Of a stretch of DNA of 64,000 nt, positions 13,282-25,109 are shown piece after piece. The notes under the pieces are model-generated. The model searched no databases, had not been told where the DNA came from, and worked only from the letters and a program-made list of their open reading frames with translations. The stretch is from contig CAJJDN010000134.1 in NCBI GenBank assembly GCA_905182985.1, positions 262,749-326,748 on the forward strand. Reading direction: 5' to 3'. The stretch is from Paramecium sonneborni (lineage: Eukaryota; Ciliophora; Oligohymenophorea; Peniculida; Parameciidae). Made by a program: the position numbers and the translations under genes. Within the stretch, counting starts at the first letter, position 1, and each line of letters opens with the position of its first letter.

Positions 13282-13971
13282 TCATAACATCTATCCTAAC
13301 TTCTTTATCTTTTATTACCTTGCTGATTCCAATTAAGATACCAAATAATTTATCTCTTATTGAAGATTTTTCAAATTTGCATAATCAGTCTCCAATAAAA
13401 CTTACTCTATTTTTCCGCATTCTCTAGCATTATCATACTCTAAATCAAATTTCATAAATATTCTAGGTTTAAATTCCTCTTCATATCCTCTAGATGCTAT
13501 CTATTTTTATATTATCATAATATCACTTAGATATCATATCTCCATTCCAAATTCTTAAAATATGGCGTACCATCTGACTCGATGAAACCCAATCTTTTAT
13601 GCAACTGAGTTGAATTTGCCTCTAATTTCTATATATATCTTTATATTTTATTACTTATAAAAACATAGCCTTTCTATCTTCCTTAAATTTCAGAAATTCT
13701 ACATTTTATCTAAATTATCTATCTCCAAATTTAAACTTCCCAAAATAAGACACAAGTTTCAATCCCAATTTAAATAATCTATCTGCTTCATTTTCATCAA
13801 TTTCTAGCACCTCTGTAAATATAATTAATTTCTATCTTAACCTGCTAATGTTGTTTAAGTATCATGTTTAACAATATAACTTATAGCAAAGTTTATTATT
13901 TTTTCATATTAATTTAAATCCACTGCATCTAATACTTGTACTTCTTCTATAAATTTATCACTCAAAATCAT
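13282..13971 (-). CDS. COMM-domain (COMMD family) protein
   Basis: Introns 13813-13841, 13629-13654 and 13501-13526 give a 202-residue protein, the usual COMMD length. The N-terminal helical part is followed by the linker GFIESDGTPYFKNLEWRYDI and then the COMM domain with PRIFMKFDLEY, VLLETDYANLKNLQQEINYL and a terminal helix. The W-R-Y/F-D-I/V and LLxTDxxxLxxLQ signatures match COMMD proteins. These assemble into the Commander complex, which recycles membrane proteins from endosomes. Which COMMD paralogue it is cannot be decided by eye. A possible extra intron in the last codons would read into the next gene. Confidence 0.8.
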
Positions 13972-14014
13972 TATATGGAAAAATTTTAATATCAATTATA
14001 ATAGTCACTTACTA

Positions 14015-14263
14015 TCAAAAAAAACTATTATTATCGAAATAATAACAAACCTTGAATACTTTTATTTATATTTAAAATTAATTATAATTTATCCTTTAAA
14101 CTTTTGTGCGTCTATAAAAATCAAAATTTTTCTTAAATTCTTCTAATGTTTCTTTTTGTAAATGATTTTAATATTGATTGGATGTATTAATTATATTATT
14201 AATTTATTTTATTTTTGTTCTTTTTTTTTCTATATATTCGGCAGAAGATTCTTTTATTATCAT
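14015..14263 (-). CDS. Small hypothetical ORF (82 aa)
   Basis: Intronless reading from ATG 14263 (MIIKESSAEYIEKKRTKI) to TGA 14017-14015. The middle (HLQKETLEEFKKNFDFYRR) looks coding and amphipathic. It lies between the COMMD and phosphatase genes on the same strand. No family is recognised, and an upstream exon or intron could change the model. Confidence 0.4.
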
Positions 14264-14396
14264 AAATTTTTAGTTGATTTTTGTTATTTTCCATTAAATT
14301 TTCAGTATTAAGTTGTTGAATATTGTTAAAGGAAAAATATTAAATTTTGCCTAGATATTTGATAGAATGATGATAATTATTATAAATATATTAAAA

Positions 14397-15138
14397 TCAT
14401 TTTTTTAAAGATTAAGCTTGCTTAACATTACTTTGGTAAAGAGGTTTAGGGAATTTTGAAGCAGGAGTTAACTAATTTCTTCTAATTGTTTATTTTTTTT
14501 CCGTAATTGAAATTGAATGAGGTTATATTGTTAGATTGGATAATTATTGCTATTGGATGATTGGTTTAATAATTTACTATTATTGTTAAGATATTTATAA
14601 TTATTAAGTATTTTCTGTATCAAGTTTTTAATTAGAATTTTATAATTCTCTTTCAAATTGTTTGAGTTATCTTTAAAAGCCGAAATTCGGACAAACTACG
14701 CTTCTCTTCAATCTTGTGAATTAAAAGGCTTCTTAAAATGACATTCCCTGTTTTCTCATAAGATAAGCTATCACTGTAGCAGCTGATCTGGAAACACCAG
14801 CAGCACAATGAACTAAGACACTTCCCTTTTGAAGTCCTTCATCTATTTATTAGTATGTATCTCCCCATATTCTCTTTATATTACATGATTCAATATCTAG
14901 AATATTGTAAACCTACAATTAATAATTGAATTTATACTTTATGGACAATATCCGAATTAGGAGGATATTTTACATTCAATCCAGATGCTACTGTTAATAC
15001 AGTTTTTATATTCTTTTATTTTAAGAGTTATTAATTGATTGCTGCTGTGTAGTCTCCTAACCACAAAGCTCCCTAACTCTCTGTTTAATCTATAATGATA
15101 TTCATGCTTTTGTAGTTATTTATGCCTCTAAATAGCAT
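14397..15138 (-). CDS. Dual-specificity protein phosphatase
   Basis: One 25-nt intron (14913-14937) gives 238 residues. The catalytic loop is VLVHCAAGVSRSAATVIAYL, matching HCxxGxxRS, with the general acid Asp expected in the ILDIES...WGDTY region. The upstream beta-sheet GALWLGDYTAA is typical of DSPs. The ~80-residue C-terminal extension is Gln-rich and ends in a basic/Ser tail (LTPASKFPKPLYQ). It would dephosphorylate pTyr/pSer/pThr, possibly on MAP kinases. The start shown is the first Met before the domain; an upstream exon is possible because the sequence just 5' resembles a splice acceptor. Confidence 0.92.
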
Positions 15139-16143
15139 AGCGATATTGTTTGTTATTCTAGAAATAAAAATAATTAATCAATCTTAATAAAAATTTAGTT
15201 CATATTTATATTAACTAACTTCTTCCAAATTCGATAATTCACCTTATAAATTTCAAAAGATTAAACTCTCTTCCTCAATCTTAATATCTATTTTTCATTC
15301 TAATTTTTCATTCATAATAGTCTTACTAAATTACAATTTTATAATAAAAGCTAATTAATGCCTAATTATCATTAATATATCCTCATAATTTATACCTAAA
15401 AATCTAGACAGAATAAAACAAATTAAATTATTTTTTTAATAGATTTTTATGAGTATTTATATTAATCCATACTTAAAATTGTCATCAATAATATTATAAT
15501 ACTTATGATGATCAAATCATATTTATGATGATCAAATCATATCATTCTTTTCATAAAAATATCTTCTCTTGTCATTATTTTAAAATTCTATTATTAAGAT
15601 TTAAAAAAAAAATTTGATATCTTAACATTTAATCATATTCATTTAATTTTGGTTGATAATTTCAAAATTGAAATTGAGATCTATTATATTGAGAATTTCA
15701 TTGATATTAAAAAATTTAAGTTTAATAATTTATTACTCTCTTTAATTAAAACTTGATTACTTATTAACAAAGAATTATTAAAACAAGTAATTATATTCAC
15801 ACCAAAAGGTTATAGATTCTAATTTTAATTATCTGAAATTTAATTAAAATTGTATTTTGCTCAAGCAAACATTAGTTTTTCATGACTTTGAGATTAAAAA
15901 TAGATAGTGAAAAAATAATTTTTTTATTTTTAAAGTAGATAATTATCAATTTTTAGAAAACTATAATAAATCAAGGGATTTAATCATTCTTTCGAGTTGC
16001 TTAAAACTATTGTTTTAATTATTTAGATTAAAAAGTATTTCAATGATGCATTTAAAAATTTTTTGTTTTTGAGTTATTATTAAATACCTGATGATATTAA
16101 TTTTATCAACAAAAATTTATCCTAAACATCACTAATTATCATA
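15139..16143. other. AT-rich spacer
   Basis: About 1 kb without a convincing gene. It holds the short tandem repeat at 15503-15542 and, at roughly 15170-15320 on the minus strand, a coding-like stretch containing in-frame TGAs (see findings). Confidence 0.5.
15503..15542. repeat. Two-copy 20-nt tandem repeat with internal dyad
   Basis: The unit TATGATGATCAAATCATATT occurs twice head-to-tail. Each copy contains an inverted repeat TATGAT/ATCATA around GATCAA, so each can form a small hairpin or bind a dimeric protein. Confidence 0.8.
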
Positions 16144-16774
16144 ATGTCTTCAAATATTTAAGATGCTTATTTTACAAATGAAATGATAAATATCAAAAAT
16201 AATTATGACTTAGAAAAAGAATTGTGTGAAATTGAGACTGAATAATAGTTTTTTTCTGAATAATATTATGAAATACTAGGTTATCGTATTGAGGCCCGTG
16301 AAGAAAAATCTAATAAAGATTAGTAAGAATTTGTTTTAATTGTGTTTTAGAGAGATCAAGAAAATTAGGTTTAGTTGTAGAAAGACCTCAAAATCAATAA
16401 AAAAAGTGATTAATTTGAAAAGTAACACTAATTAAGGGATAGCATTATCAATTTTAGCTTAGGATAGTCTTAAAATAGATGATATGAAAAATGAGTTAAT
16501 AGAAGTGCAAAATTTAAAAAAAAATAAAGGGGGATGGCATAATGAAAGATTGGAAGCGTAAGAAGAGCATCCAGCCATTTTCTAATAAGAAAATAGCTTC
16601 CAATTAGAAAGTAATTATATATTTAATTTAAATTCAGATTTGCTGCTCTAAGGCAAAAATGATACTATTATTGCAATTAAGAGTGTTGATTAAAGTATAA
16701 ATTAAAACACCTGCCAATTAAATAAGAACAAAAAATTGTTCAGTTCGTCGCTATCTAATTTTGTTTCGGATTGA
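16144..16774 (+). CDS. Uncharacterised charged protein, frame change unresolved
   Basis: Two adjacent coding-like frames. The first runs from ATG 16144 (MSSNIQDAYFTNEMINIK) to TGA 16480-16482. The second starts around 16475 (LKIDDMKNELIEVQNL) and ends at TGA 16772-16774 after SSSLSNFVSD. A 46-nt GTAACA...GATAG interval would join them, but that is too long for an intron here, so a sequencing indel or decay is also possible. Gln/Glu/Lys-rich, no domain recognised. A strong hairpin follows the stop by 4 bp. Confidence 0.45.
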
Positions 16775-16778
16775 GATT

Positions 16779-16813
16779 ACCCCTTATTTCTGATTTAATC
16801 AGAAAAAAGGGGT
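16779..16813. other. Near-perfect 17-bp inverted repeat just after a stop codon
   Basis: Left arm ACCCCTTATTTCTGATT (16779-16795) pairs with AATCAGAAAAAAGGGGT (16797-16813) with one mismatch and a single-base loop. It contains one of the few GGGG/CCCC runs in the window. It begins 4 bp after the TGA of the preceding ORF. It could be a 3'-end or processing structure, or the footprint of a mobile element. Confidence 0.75.
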
Positions 16814-17168
16814 TGAGAAAAAGTGCAAACACAAATTAAGTGATAAACCTTTAATCAACACCTATAAAATATATAATTTTTATTTTTTAAACTCTTTTTT
16901 TTTCGTTTTTGTTAGTTATGAGATGATTTGTAATCACGCTGTTGATCAAAAATCTTAAAAATAGAAATTTTTATTTTAGAAATTTAAAATTTTTTATGTG
17001 TTATAGAAACTTTTTTTAAATTCTCTTTTTTGGAAATACTTGTTTTATCTTATAACAGTTATAATAGAAATCATTTAAATATTTTTACATGTATTACAGA
17101 TTACTTTTTATTTTACTATTTCTTTTTATTATAATTATCAAATTTTATTATTTTTATTTTTATTAAAT

Positions 17169-18056
17169 ATGAATAAAGAAGATGATAAAGCGCATTCTCC
17201 ATCTAATAGTTCTTAAGATAATAATTAAGATTATACTTATTTATTACAATAAGAGTATTATGAAAAATTTAAGTTGGGTTAAAACTTAAATGAATAATCA
17301 GCCACCTTATCAAGAATATCACTAGAAAAGACAAGTGAAGATAATAATAACACTTTCACATATATTCATATGATAAATATGAAAGAAAGGTTATCAGATT
17401 AGATTCTGAAAAATCAAGTAGTTTTTTACTAGTTAATTTTGATTAGATACTAGAGAATAAAATAGATTCACTTTCTAAAGAAATTTCAGGAGCATTGAAT
17501 CATGTTAAATTGCTTTAAAAATAAAATGAGTTACAATCTGAATTAATAAAGAGTGCAAATATAAAATTACAAAATAAAAATAAAGTTATTGAATTAGAGA
17601 AAACCATAAATCAGTAACTTAAAAGCAAGATTTCAGAATTATAAAAATTAAATACGTATTTATCAAAAGTAAAATAGAAACTATGCAGAATAAATGGATA
17701 CAATGTCATAAAAGAATGAATTTGCCATTTTTTCAAATTATAAGAATTCTGGATTATTTAAAAATTCTAATCAATCATATAGTTCATCATAGAGAAAATT
17801 AAATTAAAATAAAATTCATTAAGGATTAACTGAAGATTCTACTTTCAAGGATACTTCATATAGTGAATAAAAATCTAGAGATGTCATTAGATATTCATAG
17901 TCAACCCAATAATTTTACAAATCTTCTAATCTTTTATCCCCTGTCTAATAAAAATCTCCGAAATCAAAAGATTATGATATAGAAAATAGAATAGACTTTA
18001 CTTTAACTGAAATTAAAGCTATCTAATTAAAAATTAAGTAAATAAATAAAAAATGA
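17169..18056 (+). CDS. Coiled-coil protein, exon structure incomplete
   Basis: ATG 17169 starts MNKEDDKAHSPSNSSQDN. A second frame carries a clear coiled coil (LENKIDSLSKEISGALNHV, IKLQNKNKVIELEKTINQQ). A third gives the Ser/Lys-rich C-terminus ending at TGA 18054-18056. At least two frame changes are needed, near 17335-17400 and near 17690-17800, and I could not place standard micro-introns for them. The neighbour at 16144 has similar composition. Function unknown. Confidence 0.5.
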
Positions 18057-18207
18057 TTAATTTTCAATCAACTCTTAAAAATGAGTTTTTAGTTTCAATC
18101 CAAAAAAAGATTAGAATATTTACTTTTAATTTCATTTATAATTAATTATATTACTAATGACAATTTAAACAAAATTTTTTTATTTCAAATAGAACAATAA
18201 AATTGTT

Positions 18208-20103
18208 TCAAACTAGAGGAAAAAGATTAATCAGGTTCTTCACAAGGTAAGAATGATTCTCTTGCAAATCCAAGCCTTTTTCTAATAAACTTTTCAAAGC
18301 ACCTAAAATCTTAAAATGTTTTTTTATTAACTAGTGATATATAATATCAAATTTATAAAAGTTATTAATATAGGAATATTTGCTAAAACTTTTTTCTTCT
18401 AATACATAAATTAATAAAGAGGCAAATATGATAAGAATTAAAATGATATAAATGCCTCTCATAAATTGAGTGGATTACCAAAAACTTTTTCCAATAAATT
18501 TGTGTATCACCACAATTTGATAATTGATAAAAGTTCCACCAAATTGTTTGTATTTAAAATTTATTTCAATTGGATATTCTTTATGTTATTCATTAGGTCT
18601 ATATATCTAATCGTATAGTAGAATTAACATAATACTGATCATTTAAATCTAATTAGAAGTCTTGTAATGTAAAGATAATCAATATTTCAGGTGGTTGTAA
18701 CTATGATTGGATTTTCTAAAATAATAAGAAGAAATCAATANNNNNNNNNNNNNNNNNNNNNNNNNNNNNNNNNNNNNNNNNNNNNNNNNNNNNNNNNNNN
18801 NNNNNNNNNNNNNNNNNNNNNNNNNNNNNNNNNNNNNNNNNNNNNNNNNNNNNNNNNNNNNNNNNNNNNNNNNNNNNNNNNNNNNNNNNNNNNNNNNNNN
18901 NNNNNNNNNNNNNNNNNNNNNNNNNNNNNNNNNNNNNNNNNNNNNNNNNNNNNNNNNNNNNNNNNNNNNNNNNNNNNNNNNNNNNNNNNNNNNNNNNNNN
19001 NNNNNNNNNNNNNNNNNNNNNNNNNNNNNNNNNNNNNNNNNNNNNNNNNNNNNNNNNNNNNNNNNNNNNNNNNNNNNNNNNNNNNNNNNNNNNNNNNNNN
19101 NNNNNNNNNNNNNNNNNNNNNNNNNNNNNNNNNNNNNNNNNNNNNNNNNNNNNNNNNNNNNNNNNNNNNNNNNNNNNNNNNNNNNNNNNNNNNNNNNNNN
19201 NNNNNNNNNNNNNNNNNNNNNNNNNNNNNNNNNNNNNNNNNNNNNNNNNNNNNNNNNNNNNNNNNNNNNNNNNNNNNNNNNNNNNNNNNNNNNNNNNNNN
19301 NNNNNNNNNNNNNNNNNNNNNNNNNNNNNNNNNNNNNNNNNNNNNNNNNNNNNNNNNNNNNNNNNNNNNNNNNNNNNNNNNNNNNNNNNNNNNNNNNNNN
19401 NNNNNNNNNNNNNNNNNNNNNNNNNNNNNNNNNNNNNNNNNNNNNNNNNNNNNNNNNNNNNNNNNNNNNNNNNNNNNNNNNNNNNNNNNNNNNNNNNNNN
19501 NNNNNNNNNNNNNNNNNNNNNNNNNNNNNNNNNNNNNNNNNNNNNNNNNNNNNNNNNNNNNNNNNNNNNNNNNNNNNNNNNNNNNNNNNNNNNNNNNNNN
19601 NNNNNNNNNNNNNNNNNNNNNNNNNNNNNNNNNNNNNNNNNNNNNNNNNNNNNNNNNNNNNNNNNNNNNNNNNNNNNNNNNNNNNNNNNNNNNNNNNNNN
19701 NNNNNNNNNNNNNNNNNNNNNNNNNNATAATTGATAAAAGTTCCACCAAATTGTTTGTATTTAAAATTTATTTCAATTGGATATTCTTTATGTTATTCAT
19801 TAGGTCTATATATCTAATCGTATAGTAGAATTAACATAATACTGATCATTTAAATCTAATTAGAAGTCTTGTAATGTAAAGATAATCAATATTTCAGGTG
19901 GTTGTAACTATGATTGGATTTTCTAAAATAATAAGAAGAAATCAATACTAGCTTTTCTATTACATGATTATTTTCTTAGTATATTTTGAGATTTGTATTT
20001 CCATTCAAGGTATTATAGATTTGACTTTATTGTACAAAGTTTAGAAAGGCGAGAAGAATATAATATAAAAAAATAAAAACAATAATTTGAATAAATTAAT
20101 CAT
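18208..20103 (-). CDS. Signal-peptide type I membrane protein split by an assembly gap (TRAP-alpha-like, tentative)
   Basis: The 5' end (ATG 20103) encodes a hydrophobic leader, MINLFKLLFLFFYI. A one-base frame change in its T-rich tract is needed to reach the next segment (IYNTLNGNTNLKIYQENNHV). A 26-nt intron (GTATTG...TTTAG) and a 22-nt intron (GTTAAT...GATTAG) then lead through QPPEILIIFTLQDF and EYPIEINFKYKQFGGTF to one membrane segment (IYIILILIIFASLLIYVL) and a ~60-residue tail. Leader, lumenal beta-rich domain and one TM resemble TRAP-alpha/SSR1 of the ER translocon, but this rests only on architecture and a loose match. The 986-N gap and its duplicated flanks interrupt the gene. The stop at 18210-18208 could move if a 31-nt intron is spliced. 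Confidence 0.55.
18520..18740. repeat. 221-bp flank identical to 19727-19947 (gap left edge)
   Basis: Identical, as far as I can read, to 19727-19947 on the other side of the N run and in the same orientation. Both copies encode the same part of the gene at 18208-20103, as expected for unmerged overlapping contig ends. Confidence 0.9.
18741..19726. other. Assembly gap (986 N)
   Basis: A run of N with no sequence. Because its two flanks are the same 221 bp, the gap is probably an unmerged contig overlap rather than 986 bp of missing sequence. Confidence 0.95.
19727..19947. repeat. 221-bp flank identical to 18520-18740 (gap right edge)
   Basis: Second copy of the gap-flanking sequence. It continues without a break into the 5' part of the minus-strand gene that starts at 20103. 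Confidence 0.9.
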
Positions 20104-23100
20104 TAATCGACCTTATGTATCCTATTTAAATATTCTCTGATGGCTTTGATACGTTGGATAAGATTTAAAGGTATCATTGATAATAGTAAAGTTGTCCTTC
20201 TGATCTAAAAAATGAGATGAATATATATAAAATTTACTTCATTATTAATTTTGTTAGCAATAGGCCACCAGAATAGCAAATAAACAAGAACCAAGACAAC
20301 TAAGAAAACAATAAAAATAGTAACAGTTGTAGTTATATTGGTATCAACATCTTTTTGCAGACTTTAATTAAAAGTAGTAAGCAATTATGAAAAGATTGAT
20401 CTTATGTAAATATCCTACATTTAATCTATTTAATCATAAATAATTTACTAATTTCAATAGCAGCTATATCTGTATACATGAGTGATAAAATTTTGTTAGT
20501 TTATAGATTCTCTGTGAAATTGTAAAGAGTTCCTGCAATTGTGGTAGAGGAAGAATCATTAAGGAGCGAATCATAGACAGTTAATAAATATCTAAGATTT
20601 TCAAAATGTCTAGAAAGAGCTAAAGCTAATGATTCATCAACGATTCCTTTTACAAATGCTTAACATGTAGCTAAATCTACAGAAGCAACTTAAATAACTT
20701 AAGCACATGCTCCTGCTTTCATAATTGAATCAAAATAGTCATTGTAAATATAATTGTGAAATCCTAAATTTAATGAATGATCTTTTTGCATATTAGTGTT
20801 CAAATTGTATAAATCTTTCACAAAATCTGCACTAATAGTTTTTGAAACATTATTTTTAACAGGAAAGGTTGGATCCCATAACATTTATCTAAAAACATTA
20901 TTAGCAAAGGTTATTGAAGGAACTGCAAGTGAAGTAGCATTCATCTCCTATATGAGTTATTACATGGAACCTTATAAATTAGCACCAATAAGATAATGAG
21001 CAATAAAGTAAGCTATTAGCAATCCCATTGAAATTATGAACTTTATATAGAAATTACGTTTGTCTTTGGAATCATATTTATACTTCTTTCTTTTTTTTCT
21101 TCTTCCAAATTCTTCAACCGCTCCTTCACCTTCTTCATTTTCTTCAAATGATAAATCATTCTCTTAATTTCCATCCTCGTCTTCTCCTATTTAAAGAGTA
21201 TTTGAAAATGCTTCACATTTTGCAAATAACTATTTTACTTTAGCTAAGGGAATCTCCAAGAATAGTTTAATAACTTCTTCTTAGTTCTACGAGACTAGAT
21301 TAAAAGCACAAGCAATCCATGGTATAGATATCACTGTGAATACACAAGCGACAATAAGTAGTATAAGCAACACATCAGAATCATAAGCTAAATTAATTAA
21401 TTGATTGGTATAAAGATCTGCGCTTTCCAAAGTTGCTTGATAATAATCATTTAACAAATTATATCTAATGAAAAAGATCGAATCAGAATCAGGGTTAAAT
21501 TCTTTGATATTAAAGTTCATAATTTCAAAAGCTTTAGATATGATTTAAGAAGTTCCTTGATTAATATCAACTAATTGATTGCTTTCAGATCCACTACTAT
21601 CTTTACTAATCATTTTAATAGTATTAGTGGTCATCAATTCCTCTTATCTGCCTGAAACATCTGTAGATGATTAAATTTTAGATTGTATTTCCTTTAAATC
21701 ACTTATAGTAGTATTCATATTTGTCAATAAGGTTTTAACCTTTTCATCTGTTTCTAAAACATTAATTTTATTTAATCTACACAATTCCATAATTTGCCAT
21801 TGAATTCTTTAACCTAATGCAATTCTTATGTTAGAATCCTACATCATGATATAACCTTATTAAATATCTGAAAATAAGGATTATGTCAACACATAATCCA
21901 GAAGTCCTAATATTCCTAAACATATAATTAGAATAGCAGCACTCCATTTAAAACAAATCATACTATTTTGATTAACACTTCTACTTTCTTACAAGAACTA
22001 CACAAATGTTCTTCTAGATTTATAAATATTAGCATGACCTCCTTCTGCTTCTTCTTCATCATCTTCTTTTTAAATCTATTACATTCCTGCATTTCCTCCA
22101 CCCTTTTTAGGATCATTATCTTCTTCCTCATCTGAATCCTAATTTTTAAATTCATCAATATCGAATAATTACCCATTAATATATTTCATTGTTCTAATAC
22201 CCAAAGCTAAATCTACTTTATCATCCTTTTCTCCTACATTTGAAGATGGTGTCTTTTCATCCTCTTTTAAGGGTTCTCTCTATGAATAATCAAAAGTCTC
22301 ATCTTATTTGACACTTGATATTGCAGACATTTAGAAATTCTAATCTCCTGAATATTCTCCAATATATATATGTTAAGTTTAATCAAATTAAAAATAGAAT
22401 TTAGTTAATGATTATTATTTCTTTTATTATGATTATTCATTAGGATTAAGAAAGGATTTATCTGATTTATTATTTTCAATCTTTACTATATAACCTTATA
22501 ATTTAGAATCTCTAAACATAATCTCTCCAGCAGTTATATTAAACTTACCTTAAACGGATTAATCTCTATTTTTAAAATTGATATCAGCTTCTGCTCCTGA
22601 TTTATTTAAATATTCAGTGATATTTTCTTAGAAATTGGGTATTAAATCTGTGACTTTAGTTTTCTTTTTTGTTATATAATTTAAATCTATATGAAACATA
22701 GTAATAAAAGTAGCAGAAATATTCTCAATCTCTTAAGTTGATCCATTTACAATCATAAAAGCAACATTTTTAAAAACCTTTTCTTATCTCATAGCTCCGA
22801 AGAACTAAGCTCCATGAATAAATGATGGAACATATCTTACATATATAAAAAATGGAAAGATATATCCATTCTTAGATTTTCCAATAATCATTCTTTCTCT
22901 ATTCATAATTCTACTTTCATAAGTTTATAAATATGTTTCCATAAATTAATCATGTGATTGAGCAAATACATTTGGCATTAAAATATTAACTTTTCTATTA
23001 ATCAATTCACTCTTTGAATATCCAAACATTTTAGATGCTGACATATTCAATCCAATGATTCTTCCAAAAGTAACATCTTCTGCTGAAATACTCATTAAAG

Positions 23101-25027
23101 CAGTAGATTCATTAGGAAAATCATTGATATTATTTGTAATTTTACCTCTATCCATATTTACAGAATAAAAATTCTTTAATCTTTCCAATACTTCTTCAGC
23201 TGATTCTTTATCTTAAAGAATATCTACTAAATATCTAGAATAAATCATCATCAAATTTGGTGGAACATCTAAATTCATTTTTATTATTCGTTTCCATGAT
23301 TCCTCTAACATCTTATCTATATACATCATTCTTGTTCCAACATCATATAACTTTCCTAAATCTGGAGTATCTTCACTTAATTAAGACCAAAATTCTATAT
23401 GTTATGAAGCTGACTTTTCTATCTATGCTCTTATTTCCCTCAAATTATTCTCCGTTGTTAATTCATTCACTGCATCTATTCCTGCAGCTGGATTTCTTGA
23501 AGATTTTGAATTTTCAAACATCTACTCTTCTATTAACTTTTTCAATCTGTAAATTATAAATTATTCATCAACATATGGCTTTTCTTATTCTGCTGCTACT
23601 AATTCTTATAATGCTTATTAATTTGATTACATTTTCTCCATTAAAAATAAAGAATGAGATATTCTTAATTCTGTACAATTAGGAAATCTAGTCAATGATA
23701 AAGTAAATATTCTTTCAATTATATAAACTAAAACTACATACTATTCTTTTATTTCATCATCTTAATTCTATAATTTAAAATTTTTCTAAAATTTTGCTAT
23801 TTTTTTATTCCCCATATTCTTTGCTTAACAAGGACAATCTTCTCTTTTACAAATTGTTCTATGATACTCAACAAAACCATCCAATAAGGTAGCTATATTT
23901 CTATCTGTATGATAATAATTCAAAAATTTAGTTAAATACTATAATTATTATATTGCTTAATTAAGTGAATCAAATTTATTTGAATCAATCATCATTATAT
24001 CATATCTATACTCTTTCCTTAACATTACAATCAATAGTAATAGTGGACTACCAAAAACCCATAAATAAGGAGCACCTTCATAATAAGTTTCTTCAACAAT
24101 AATTCCAAAAATTATCATACAAATTGTCCACATAATTACGGCATGTTGTGAATTCAATACTTTTGAATAATAGTAATTTAAATAGACACTTGATTTATTA
24201 AAAGAAAAGAATTATATGACAGCAAATAAAGTAATTATAATAACTACTAGGATTCTTAGTTCATTTACATTGAGTAAGGTAAAACATAATACTAAAATTA
24301 TTTTAAAAATTAAAAACTTCATATCATCTCTACCAGATATCTTACAAAGTGGATTATTTGGTTAAAATCTTGATTCATAAAATGTCATTGTAACTAATCC
24401 ACTAATACAAATTAAAATGAATGCTGCAATAGCAGATAAAAATGCATGGAGCAAGTAATTTCCGGTATAACATTCTTAATCTGAATAATATCTATGAAAG
24501 CCTGTTGATGAATCACAATAAAATATTGTTAAAAATAGATGCAATGCTGGCATAAAGAAAATGTAATTGAGTACTTCAAAAAATATTTTTAAAACCACTA
24601 AAGGTCCACTCAACTTACTCACTGATGTAGTTTATGCTTTTAGTGCAATAAAAATAATTAAAATTATCAACAATAAGAAGAAACCCATTATGATATAAAG
24701 CACTAATATAAAGTTTTGAAATTCCACATTCTTCAGGTATGGTGAAATCATAAAGAAACCAAAAAATGATTAAAATGACTCTGACCATGTTTTCACCTTC
24801 CATAATGATAAAAACTATCATATTCATCTAAATATATATACTTCATCACTAAAAGCAAAGTAAAATACTTGAAAACTCTCAATCAAAACAAAAATGATGT
24901 AAAGAAAAAGCGGGAAGTTCTCTCCAGAAATTAAATAGTAGATGATTTCAAAAAGTAGATTCTTAAAAGAGTTTTGCATTTTATCTAAAGCTGATTTATC
25001 ATCATCAAATATAGAAACACCTTACAT
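20100..25027 (-). CDS. TmcB-like multi-pass membrane receptor with PAS domain
   Basis: Introns 24815-24841, 20426-20448 and 20205-20237 give 1614 residues with exact frame closure. Order: about ten N-terminal hydrophobic segments (e.g. FPLFLYIIFVLIE, LCFTLLNVNELRILVVIII); a cytosolic helical region with CKREDCPCQAKNMG; a PAS-type domain (IIGLNMSASKMFGYSKSELI, RKVNILMPNVFAQSHD); a second PAS-like half; an acidic linker (DSDEEEDNDPKKGGG); then a TM segment, a long ectodomain, and further TM segments (LLILLIVACVFTVISIPWIA; YLLFWWPIANK). This matches the large ciliate/Dictyostelium family related to 'tiny macrocysts' TmcB. The role is inferred to be sensory or signalling; the ligand is unknown. 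Its stop overlaps the start of the next minus-strand gene as ATGA. A second member lies at 32027-36637. Confidence 0.85.
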
Positions 25028-25109
25028 GTTTATTATAAATTATTAACTTTATATTTAATAAAGTAATAAATATTGCAAATTATATTTATATATATAGATA
25101 TATTAAACA

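Noticed and set aside
18679..19749. ORFs of ~350 aa across the N run
   Set aside because: Made almost entirely of X from the assembly gap; only the edges encode protein.
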